Shown here: piece by piece, positions 24,601 to 30,384 of the stretch
How positions within the stretch are numbered: position 1 is the first letter of the stretch
How the letters are laid out: the number at the start of each line of letters is the position of its first letter
Source: DSUN01 sp035527715
Lineage (GTDB): Bacteria; Planctomycetota; PUPC01; DSUN01
Direction of reading: 5' to 3'
Assembly (NCBI GenBank): GCA_035527715.1
Contig: DATKZY010000190.1
Location: forward strand, 1-64,000
DNA length: 64,000 bases
The notes under the pieces: model-generated
Seen by the model: the letters and a program-made list of their open reading frames with translations, nothing else
What the model was told of the DNA's origin: nothing
The model's database searches: none
Translations under genes and position numbers: made by a program

Positions 24601-24732
24601 TTCCCCAAGGGCCTCCGCTGCTCATCCGTGAAGGCGCGATTCGAGGCGAGAAGCATCCAGCCGACGGGCGACGGCTTCGACGACGAGTTCCCCAGCGCCC
24701 GCACAGTCCACGTCTATGAGCTGGCGCCCTGA
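21616..24732 (+). CDS. Large secreted glycosidase-like protein with two embedded repeats
   Basis: 1038 residues from ATG 21616, with AAGGAGA eight bases upstream and a signal peptide (A-A-L-L-L-A-A-A-T-L-L-G). Residues 30-440 form tandem carbohydrate-binding-like beta-sandwiches (N-L-L-K-N-P-S-F-E-H; V-P-N-A-S-F-E-A; W-F-D-D-A and W-L-D-D-L-Q strands). Residues about 720-950 form a TIM-barrel-like region introduced by I-T-I-N-G-Q-P-Y-F-P-V-Y-W, with Q-Y-E-I-G-E-G-E and V-G-L-E-T-Y as acidic candidates, as in clan-A glycosidases. Two short repeats are embedded in frame: a cacagaga-type repeat near 22981-23016 and a palindrome at 23671-23697. Catalysis is unproven. Confidence 0.6.
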   Translation: MRAALLLAAATLLGPVPGVAGEPAGVLFHRVPGNLLKNPSFEHNWFNRRFAEARRFLLLHASDMGVGEADGHIDHWRVQGAPVPESWDTTAARAGHRSLRFDKPGQATQLVRFAGEQHWRAGGAYYAMFLPIEERLADQLAKRPIAVGAWCKTSDVPKGAEPQLTASIECAVRQGHESTKAIAQGRNQKAVAFSGGTHDWEYREVRFDTGLDPELDPERLKGAPHWLTVALVARGGTVWFDDASCVEEPSPAQPNRVPNASFEALDKEGWPEGWSRPALWTWFRNDYYTWTGWSHGEAKTFRGGATGDRMLAFSGNTSLRFTVFPGDNFAVESAPIALNQDKPRPLEVRAMVKADNLRTLEIMAKDEAGQWLPQGDFLGDDMEEPGSYNFGTTGAGTYDWTCVRKYFSPRKPVKTLRLFLCARGFDGRIVEHNIVGTAWLDDLQLFEHGGERKGVGHRDTESTEKKAVGEAEEGFRVTDIDLGDRLWGNNVLTLKMRLIGRDAARKLPALRASLTDPSGRTRELQGKAENVNQPNEQGPIGYVLLSAPYVVDALCKSWEEQYRLTIHLGDLPPREFPFGTPSKLIEPGVSGYYFYPDEQPVVYANLNVARGSFPELARCEFLINGKAIGEVTDFAEILKPQKAPDYINTRHLAQVRLKSEGFKVHAWGEPVLDNAVVVRLHWKEDAGRGRPAYNTDPIRFGFMERPPKAEFPEKIERTAVNERGFITINGQPYFPVYWTPHFGICPEVNYPPMQFKCKAVDLTSIVYAKQKMPDDEVKAKLLAKVNGVKDDPRLFQYEIGEGEMQLQDAGWKERVEWCKKAIGWVREADPNHLINGPASWLVGHPGHNEAMKAFVPHWDVVGVEASFETVPEVAKFAVPSMKGRRSAVIVGLETYFYVPNEVLRWRGYKSIVNGATGIGLCPSGMMQSRPDKVNYLRGLNGEFRGLGPILAAGEPAEKLAVAPPIETLERVFEGKRYVIALRSDAAAGPLKARFGFPKGLRCSSVKARFEARSIQPTGDGFDDEFPSARTVHVYELAP
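22981..23016. repeat. cacagagacacagag-type repeat inside a gene
   Basis: ggccacagagacacagag continues into agcacagagaaaaaa and encodes a hydrophilic linker (G-H-R-D-T-E-S-T-E-K-K) between two beta-sandwich domains. Such cacagag runs are usually seen between genes in bacterial genomes; here the run is in frame. Confidence 0.55.
23671..23697. repeat. Palindromic element copy inside a gene
   Basis: Identical over 27 bases to 11922-11948, including the 7-bp stem gcgggac/gtcccgc. It encodes A-G-R-G-R-P-A-Y-N here, while the same bases encode I-V-G-G-T-S-P-S-R in the opposite orientation at the first site. Confidence 0.75.
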
Positions 24733-24735
24733 GCC

Positions 24736-25971
24736 CTATGCGGTCAGGCCAAGCCCGAAGCCGGGCGCATCGGGCACGACGAGCTTGCCGTCGGCGGCGA
24801 ACTTGTAGGCCGAGTAGTCAATGCCCTTGGCGTGGGCGGGGATGCCCTCGACGATGACGACGTTGCCCAGCCCCGCCGCGACGTGGGCGGTGTAGTAGGG
24901 CCTCGGGCTCCACACCCACGTGTGCGGCGATGCCTGCACGCCCGCCTGCACCAGCTCGGGCATGACCGTGCGCCAGCGGCTGAACCCGATGATGCCCAGG
25001 TCGAGGAGGAAAACGTCCACCAGCTTCTCCTTGGCCAGCGCGTAGAGCGTCTCAATGTGCCGTTGCGTGTAGCCGCCGTATTTCCAGGGCTTGTCGGCCC
25101 GCTCGGTGCGGCCCTCGCCCTCGGCGATGAGGGCCTTGCAGCCCACCTTGGCCATGTGCTCGCGGAGCTTCACCAGATCGTCCCGCCTCTCCTGGAACGG
25201 CTCCTCGATCCAGTAGAGATTGCAGTCGGCCACGGCGCTCAGGTAGCCGAGGAAGTCGTCGGGCGTGTAGCCGTCGTTGGCGTCCACCAGCACCTTGCAG
25301 TCGGGAAGCTTCTCGCGGACGGCGCGGGTGACCTCGATGTCGCGCTGGATGCCGGGCTTGCCGGGGATCCACTTGAAGCCGCGGCCGATCTTGAGCTTGA
25401 AGGCGCGGTAGCCGGCGTCGTAGTCCTGCTGGCACGAGGCGACGACGCCCGCGACGCCGCGCGGCTTGTCCTTCGGTTCGAGATCGTCGAAGTAGATCGC
25501 GCCGCTGTAGATGGGCACCTCCTTCGGCCCCTTGCCGCCGAGGAGGGCGGCGACGGGTTTCCCGAGGATATTGCCCGCGAGGTCGTGGAGCACAAAGTCC
25601 AGAACGCTGCGGGCGTCCTCGCAGGTGCCCTGCGCAACGTCGAAGAGGTCGGAGACTCGGGCGCCGACGAACTTCTGCACCTGGTCGTCGGGCACCCAGG
25701 ACATTCCCCAGCCGCGCGCCCCCTTGTCGGTGATGAGCGTGCGCACCTGGAAGCCGGCGCCGGTGCCGGTGGGGTTGCCTTTGGAGTTGCGGCCGACGAA
25801 GCGCGGGAAGCGGTCCTGGAGCCGCCGCGCCTCGATCTTCGCGATGCGGTGCTCCGACAGGGCCTTCGCCGCGTCGTCCGCGCCTGCCACGGGCTTCTCC
25901 TTTTCCGCCTCTGCGGCCACGAGGGCCGCGCCGCCGGCCAGAAGCGATGATACAAACGTCCGCCGGTTCAT
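24736..25971 (-). CDS. Tat-exported enolase-superfamily (mandelate racemase-like) protein
   Basis: 411 residues from ATG 25971. N-terminal N-R-R-T-F-V-S-S-L-L-A-G-G-A-A-L is a twin-arginine signal, unusual for an enolase-superfamily enzyme but seen in PVC bacteria. The barrel carries K192-x-K194 (F-K-L-K-I-G-R-G), metal ligands D230 (L-V-D-A-N-D-G), E256 (W-I-E-E-P) and E284 (I-A-E-G-E-G), and the D324/H350 dyad (L-L-D-L-G; S-P-H-T-W). These are the residues of racemases and sugar-acid dehydratases that act through an enolate. It lies 5 bp after the VCBS gene, so the two form an operon, and ends 3 bp from the convergent gene. Substrate unknown. Confidence 0.82.
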   Translation of the reverse strand: MNRRTFVSSLLAGGAALVAAEAEKEKPVAGADDAAKALSEHRIAKIEARRLQDRFPRFVGRNSKGNPTGTGAGFQVRTLITDKGARGWGMSWVPDDQVQKFVGARVSDLFDVAQGTCEDARSVLDFVLHDLAGNILGKPVAALLGGKGPKEVPIYSGAIYFDDLEPKDKPRGVAGVVASCQQDYDAGYRAFKLKIGRGFKWIPGKPGIQRDIEVTRAVREKLPDCKVLVDANDGYTPDDFLGYLSAVADCNLYWIEEPFQERRDDLVKLREHMAKVGCKALIAEGEGRTERADKPWKYGGYTQRHIETLYALAKEKLVDVFLLDLGIIGFSRWRTVMPELVQAGVQASPHTWVWSPRPYYTAHVAAGLGNVVIVEGIPAHAKGIDYSAYKFAADGKLVVPDAPGFGLGLTA

Positions 25972-25976
25972 CGGCC

Positions 25977-27497
25977 TCACTCCTTCAAGGTGGCCTCGCT
26001 CCTCGCTCGCGCGCCGAGGACCTCGCGCACGATGCCCGAGGGGAAGCGGACACGGATGTCGGCGGCCTCGAGCTGTCCGAGGCCGACGTGCAGGTCGGGG
26101 ACGAGGACGTTCGAGCGGTGGAGGGAGCGCTCCATGAAGCACTGGCGATAGTGCACCAAGCCGTCCTTCTGCCCCAGCTTGCCCGCGTGGTAGACCCACA
26201 GCTCGCAGCCCAGGTGGGCTTCGGCGGTGGCCTTGGGCACGAGGCGCACGCGCAGGCCCAGGTTCGGCGTGTCGTTGCGGTGGAGCTGCATCGGCTTGCC
26301 AGCAACGACCATATCGAGGTCGCCGTCGCCGTCCACGTCGCCGAACTTGCGGCCGCGGCGGCTGGCCGGGATGCCGCCGACCTCCTCGAATCGGCCGCCG
26401 AGGTGGAGGAAGACGCCGTTCGCGCCCGTGTGGTCGCCGCTCATCACGAGGTCGCGGCGGCCGTCGTTGTCGAGGTCGAGGAGCTCGACCTCGCCATCGC
26501 CGTCCCAAGGCGGGCCGATGCGTCGGGCCGCGGGGTCGTAGATGCGCCCGGGGCTTTGGGTGAAGCGCCCCTTGCCGTCGTTGGCATACCAGTGGCCCGT
26601 CGCCAGGTCAATGAGGTCGAGGTCGCCGTCGGCGTCGAGGTCCTCGGGCAGATACCAGTGCCCCTTGCCGGCGGGCAGACCGTGTGCGGCCGTGGCATCC
26701 TGCCATCCTGCGGCGCCCTGGGCCTGCGGGTCGCGGTCGAGGACCCACGCGTACATGCGCCCGCTGAACATGCCCGCGAGGAAGGTGACGATCAGTTCGT
26801 TGCGATGGTCGCCATCGAGGTCCACGCTGAATGCGGTGTGGAACTGCGGCCCGCCGGGGTGGGCCGTGCGCTCCTCGCCCTCCGGCCAGCCGAGGAGGTC
26901 CTCCGCCTTCCAGGCGACGGTTGCCGCGATCTTCTCGGGCGGCGCCGCGCCCCAGGCGCGGGGCCTGGGCTCGAGGGTCGCGGCGATGCCCCGCGACTGC
27001 CACAGCTCGTCGTGGTGGCCGTCGCCATCGAGGTCGAGGAGCATGCCCTGGAGGCGCGCGGGCATCTTCCGCCAGTGCCCCGTGCCGTCGTTTACGAACA
27101 GATGGCCGACGATGCCGAAGCCCTCCGAGCCGACGGCGTCGGGCTTGCCGTCGCCCGTGAAGTCCCACCAGAGCGGGTCGCGACCGCCGAAGGCCCATCG
27201 CGCGGTGTAGCCGCCCGGGTCGAGGGTGAAGGTGCCATCCCCCTTCCCGAGCCAGATGGCGGCCCCGCCGCCGTGGTGGCCGTAGTAGAGAATATCGAGA
27301 TGGCCGTCGCCGTTGATGTCTACCAGCGGCGACATCCAGGGGTACTTGAGCCCGGCCGGCTTCTCCTTCGTCGCCTCCTCGATGGCGTGGGTGAGGCCCG
27401 ACTGGTCGGGCGGGACCTTGGTCCACGTCAACGGGGTCTCACCCGCAGCGCAGCAGGCGAGTCCGAGGGTGACGACCGCGAACAGTGTTCTCGTCAC
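25977..27497 (-). CDS. Secreted VCBS/FG-GAP repeat protein with ASPIC/UnbV-like tail
   Basis: 506 residues. GTG 27497 has AGGAG seven bases upstream and opens a signal peptide (L-F-A-V-V-T-L-G-L-A-C-C-A-A-G). FG-GAP-type calcium sites recur: D-I-N-G-D-G-H-L-D-I, D-F-T-G-D-G-K-P-D-A, D-L-D-G-D-G-H-H-D-E, D-L-D-A-D-G-D-L-D-L, D-L-D-N-D-G-R-R-D-L, D-V-D-G-D-G-D-L-D-M. The tail V-H-Y-R-Q-C-F, H-V-G-L-G, I-R-V-R-F-P-S-G matches the ASPIC/UnbV module often appended to such propellers. Extracellular binding role inferred. It is first in an operon with the Tat-exported enolase-like protein. Confidence 0.85.
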   Translation of the reverse strand: MTRTLFAVVTLGLACCAAGETPLTWTKVPPDQSGLTHAIEEATKEKPAGLKYPWMSPLVDINGDGHLDILYYGHHGGGAAIWLGKGDGTFTLDPGGYTARWAFGGRDPLWWDFTGDGKPDAVGSEGFGIVGHLFVNDGTGHWRKMPARLQGMLLDLDGDGHHDELWQSRGIAATLEPRPRAWGAAPPEKIAATVAWKAEDLLGWPEGEERTAHPGGPQFHTAFSVDLDGDHRNELIVTFLAGMFSGRMYAWVLDRDPQAQGAAGWQDATAAHGLPAGKGHWYLPEDLDADGDLDLIDLATGHWYANDGKGRFTQSPGRIYDPAARRIGPPWDGDGEVELLDLDNDGRRDLVMSGDHTGANGVFLHLGGRFEEVGGIPASRRGRKFGDVDGDGDLDMVVAGKPMQLHRNDTPNLGLRVRLVPKATAEAHLGCELWVYHAGKLGQKDGLVHYRQCFMERSLHRSNVLVPDLHVGLGQLEAADIRVRFPSGIVREVLGARARSEATLKE

Positions 27498-27527
27498 GTG
27501 CTTACTCCTATCAAGCGGCCCGCGTCA

Positions 27528-27556
27528 AGCGTAGCCGCAAGGCAGGCGGGGATCAA
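27528..27556 (-). promoter_or_regulatory. Promoter of the VCBS-enolase operon
   Basis: -35 TTGATC (27551-27556), 17-bp spacer, -10 TACGCT (27528-27533) on the minus strand. Confidence 0.55.
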
Positions 27557-27557
27557 G

Positions 27558-27586
27558 TTGCACTCCCGCCGTGCAGCCAGGATAAT
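27558..27586 (+). promoter_or_regulatory. Promoter of the metallopeptidase gene, probably leaderless
   Basis: -35 TTGCAC (27558-27563), 17-bp spacer, -10 GATAAT (27581-27586). Only six bases separate the -10 from ATG 27593, so transcription should begin at or next to the start codon. Confidence 0.6.
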
Positions 27587-27592
27587 GGAGGG

Positions 27593-28756
27593 ATGCGAAG
27601 AAGCCTGATGCCCCTGGCGTTCGCTGCCGCCGCTGCCCTCGCCGCCGCCGAGGAGCCGCGCCGGGCCAGGCTCCCCGCCAACCTGCCGAAGACCGCCACC
27701 CGCTTCTACGACATCTACAGCAAGCTCGACGAGGCGACCCTCCGCGAGGCCGGCGCCCGCCTCACAGCGATGGCGAAGGACTACCATCGCCGCACCAGCG
27801 GCTTCCCGCGACAGGTCAGGAGCAAGCTCCCTATCTACCTGTTCGACTCGATGGAGGCGTACCTCGCGGCCGGCGGCCTCAAGGGCAGCCACGGCGTCTA
27901 CCTCGGCGAGGCCGTCCTCGGCGTCTGCACCCCCGGCCGGCCCGCCGCCCTGTGGGACCTGCTCCAGCACGAGTGCTGGCACCAGTTCGCCCGCCAGTCC
28001 GTGGGCGGCCGCTGGCCCCCCTGGCTCAACGAGGGACTGGCCGAATACTACTCCGAGGCACTCTGGACCGGCGACGAGTTCGTCACCGGCGTCATCTCGC
28101 CCTTCCGCCTGGCCCGCGTCCAGGCGGCCATCTGCGCGAAGAAGCTCAAGCCCCTCCTCCGCTTCGTGGACATGGACCAGAAGACCTGGAACGCCGACGT
28201 GGCGACCGAGAACTACGACCAGGCCTGGTCGCTCGTGCACTTCCTCGCCCACGGCCCGAACGAGCGCTACCGCGACGCCCTCGTCGCCCTCATCAAGGCC
28301 GCGGCGCAGAGCAAGCCGCCGCTCGAGTCGTTCCGCGGCGTGTTTGGGCGGAAGGCCAACGACCTCCAGGGCGAATGGGAGCAGTGGTGCCTCTCGCTCA
28401 AGCCCGACGCCACCCGCGACCGCTACCTCCAGGCCATCGTGGGCACGCTCACCAGCTTCCTCGCCCGGGCGCACGCCCAGGGACTGCGGTTCAAGAGCGC
28501 CGCCGACTTCCTCGCCGCGGGGCGCGACGGCCGCCTCGTCAAGGCCGCCCAGGCCAGCAAGGCCCTCTGGCTCCCCGCGAGCCTGCTCGAAGCCAACCTC
28601 AAGCTCGCCGAGCGCCTGAGGACCTGGACCCTCGACACCGGCGGCGCCTCTCCCGTGCTGCGGCTTCGGATCGAGGGCCTCGGCACCCTCACAGGCTCCT
28701 TCGACCTCCAGGGCTCACGGAGCGTGGACGTGAACGTGCGGGTCACGAGGGACTAG
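27593..28756 (+). CDS. Secreted gluzincin-type metallopeptidase (MA-like)
   Basis: 387 residues. A short signal peptide (L-M-P-L-A-F-A-A-A-A-A-L-A-A-A) precedes the peptidase domain. The zinc motif is H126-E-C-W-H130, followed by W-L-N-E-G-L-A-E-Y-Y with E147/E151 as third ligand, the layout of MA-clan peptidases of the DUF1570/M48-like kind found in planctomycetes. The C-terminal about 150 residues are helical then beta-rich (S-R-S-V-D-V-N-V-R-V-T) with no recognised family. Likely acts outside the cytoplasmic membrane. ATG 27608 is an alternative start if the mRNA is not leaderless. Confidence 0.75.
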   Translation: MRRSLMPLAFAAAAALAAAEEPRRARLPANLPKTATRFYDIYSKLDEATLREAGARLTAMAKDYHRRTSGFPRQVRSKLPIYLFDSMEAYLAAGGLKGSHGVYLGEAVLGVCTPGRPAALWDLLQHECWHQFARQSVGGRWPPWLNEGLAEYYSEALWTGDEFVTGVISPFRLARVQAAICAKKLKPLLRFVDMDQKTWNADVATENYDQAWSLVHFLAHGPNERYRDALVALIKAAAQSKPPLESFRGVFGRKANDLQGEWEQWCLSLKPDATRDRYLQAIVGTLTSFLARAHAQGLRFKSAADFLAAGRDGRLVKAAQASKALWLPASLLEANLKLAERLRTWTLDTGGASPVLRLRIEGLGTLTGSFDLQGSRSVDVNVRVTRD

Positions 28757-28776
28757 CCCGCCCGCGCCGCCAGCCC

Positions 28777-28802
28777 TGTCATGCTGAGCGAAGCGAAGCA
28801 CC
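28777..28802. repeat. tgtcatgctgagcgaagcga dispersed repeat
   Basis: A single copy of the widespread V-M-L-S-E-A-K-H-type intergenic repeat seen in many unrelated genomes. It lies between two convergent genes. Confidence 0.5.
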
Positions 28803-28823
28803 TTTCAGAGGAGCCAACCCATG

Positions 28824-29708
28824 TCAACGCGGCGCACTCCCCGGGTCGGCGCTCGGCTCGATGCTGTTCCAGTACCGATGTATCTTCTCCAGCCGGGCCT
28901 TCTCGTCGGCCTTGACACACTCCACGTGCCCGTCGAGGAAGAGGATGTTGACGCCCTTTGAATGTCGGAAGTCGAAGCGGCTGGTCGAGTAATCCCCCGC
29001 GCGGCGCAGGCTCTGTCCCACGCCCACGAACACATCCATCCCCGCCGCCTGCACGACGCTGAAGCCCTTCCGCATCTCCGCCTCGTGCTCGGGATCGTCC
29101 GGGTCGCGGGCCTCTGGATTGGGCAGCGAGGCATTCACATCGGCCAGAAGCGGCCTGTCCGAAGCGCTGACCCCGACACGCTCCGTCAGGTCAACATAGT
29201 TCGCATGCCTATCGAGTGGCAGAGTCGGTGGCTGGGGCATTCGAAAGACGATGTCGGGAGCGAAGTAATCACGCGTCCAACCGCCCTCCACGGGATCGGT
29301 CCACTCCCCGTGGATCTCCCGGAACTTCTCCCTCTGGGCAGCCCGAGGATCTCCATTGCAGCGAACCAAGTCCTTTGGGAGGATCCGCCCGTAGAAGTTA
29401 ATGAAGCGCTCAGTCACTGAACATCGGTAGTAGGTGAGATTGCTGAGGTCATTGGCAAGGCTCGCGCTCCCCACGTGCCATGCTGACGGCAGGAACTCGT
29501 CGAACTCGGAGAGGTACACCCTAGTGCCTCGATAGAGATTCCTCATCGTTTCGCGGCAGTACCTGCCGAGCGGGCGCCGCGAGGACCAGGGTAGGATCGT
29601 GCACACGAGCACGAGCACGACAAGAAGAGCGGGCAAGACACTGAAGCACAGAGGCCCTACTATCGGTCTTCGCCTCCTGGCATCGGCTTCGCGATCTCCG
29701 TGGCTCAC
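28824..29708 (-). CDS. Membrane-anchored H-X9-DG (prepilin-processing-associated type) protein
   Basis: 294 residues from GTG 29708, chosen because AAGGTGG lies six bases before it and the longer frame would overlap the next gene. One transmembrane segment near residues 15-38 (L-C-F-S-V-L-P-A-L-L-V-V-L-V-L-V-C) anchors an extracytoplasmic domain. R-H-S-K-G-V-N-I-L-F-L-D-G-H fits the H-X9-DG signature found C-terminally in pseudopilin-like proteins of PVC bacteria. The usual N-terminal G-F-T-L-I-E-L prepilin motif is missing, so this is a divergent member. Cellular role unknown. Confidence 0.7.
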   Translation of the reverse strand: MSHGDREADARRRRPIVGPLCFSVLPALLVVLVLVCTILPWSSRRPLGRYCRETMRNLYRGTRVYLSEFDEFLPSAWHVGSASLANDLSNLTYYRCSVTERFINFYGRILPKDLVRCNGDPRAAQREKFREIHGEWTDPVEGGWTRDYFAPDIVFRMPQPPTLPLDRHANYVDLTERVGVSASDRPLLADVNASLPNPEARDPDDPEHEAEMRKGFSVVQAAGMDVFVGVGQSLRRAGDYSTSRFDFRHSKGVNILFLDGHVECVKADEKARLEKIHRYWNSIEPSADPGSAPR

Positions 29709-29751
29709 CGGTACCCACCTTCTGCTGAGGACCGGGCGCGAATTCGCGGCC

Positions 29752-30012
29752 CTACCGTGCCACGATATCCAGGTGCACGGCGTAGCCGAGGCGGTGGAGC
29801 ATGTCCTCGCAATCCTCCCACGGAAGGCCGAAGGCGCGGACGTCGGCCACGCCGAGGCGGCTGACAACGTCTCGCACCACGGGAAGATCGGCCTGCGAGA
29901 ACTCGGCCTCCATCATCGCGCGCTCCGACCAGCCAACCAACTCGGCCAGGGTGATCCGGTGCCGCAGATACGAGGAGAGCTTACGCGCGACTGTTCGCTT
30001 GCCGATGGCCAT
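29752..30012 (-). CDS. Small conserved-type protein of unknown function
   Basis: 86 residues from ATG 30012; longer frames extend into a palindromic repeat and are unlikely. The sequence is compact and plausible (L-S-S-Y-L-R-H-R-I-T-L-A-E-L-V-G-W-S-E-R-A-M-M, then R-A-F-G-L-P-W-E-D-C-E-D-M-L-H-R-L-G-Y). Similar short proteins occur as orphans in environmental bacteria and resemble antitoxin components in size, but no toxin lies beside it. I do not recognise a function. Confidence 0.6.
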   Translation of the reverse strand: MAIGKRTVARKLSSYLRHRITLAELVGWSERAMMEAEFSQADLPVVRDVVSRLGVADVRAFGLPWEDCEDMLHRLGYAVHLDIVAR

Positions 30013-30153
30013 GCTATCCACCTTCCTCGGATGGCTATGCGGGCCACACACGAATATGGTATGCTCATTGCGGTGGCCTGTCAATCCCGTGCCGCCAAGT
30101 GACAGAGGCCCCCAGGTATTGGCCTCTTGCTTCGGGATTCCAGCTCCGAAGGA

Positions 30154-30314
30154 GCGTACTATGATAGCCCAGGGCAACGCCCTGGGTACTGGCGGGCAAA
30201 CGTGCGCAGCCCTGAAAGGGCGTACTACGGTCCACCGGCAATAGTACGCCCTTTCAGGGCTGGCCGGGGACCGCGCCGTTCCCCAGGGCGTTGCCCTGGG
30301 CTATTATAGTACGC
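30154..30314. repeat. Nested composite palindrome (161 bp)
   Basis: Outer arms 30154-30186 and 30282-30314 match at 32 of 33 positions. Inner arms 30208-30226 and 30243-30261 are perfect over 19 bp (agccctgaaagggcgtact). The outer arms themselves contain the palindrome cccagggcaacgccctggg. It fills most of the gap between the small unknown gene and the GH78 gene and could fold into a long branched hairpin. No open frame is carried. Confidence 0.75.
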
Positions 30315-30384
30315 CCCGTTGGGGCTCCCGAACAGCCGAGCCAAGTTTGCGCGGCATGGACTCGCCGCAACAGGAGCAACACGC

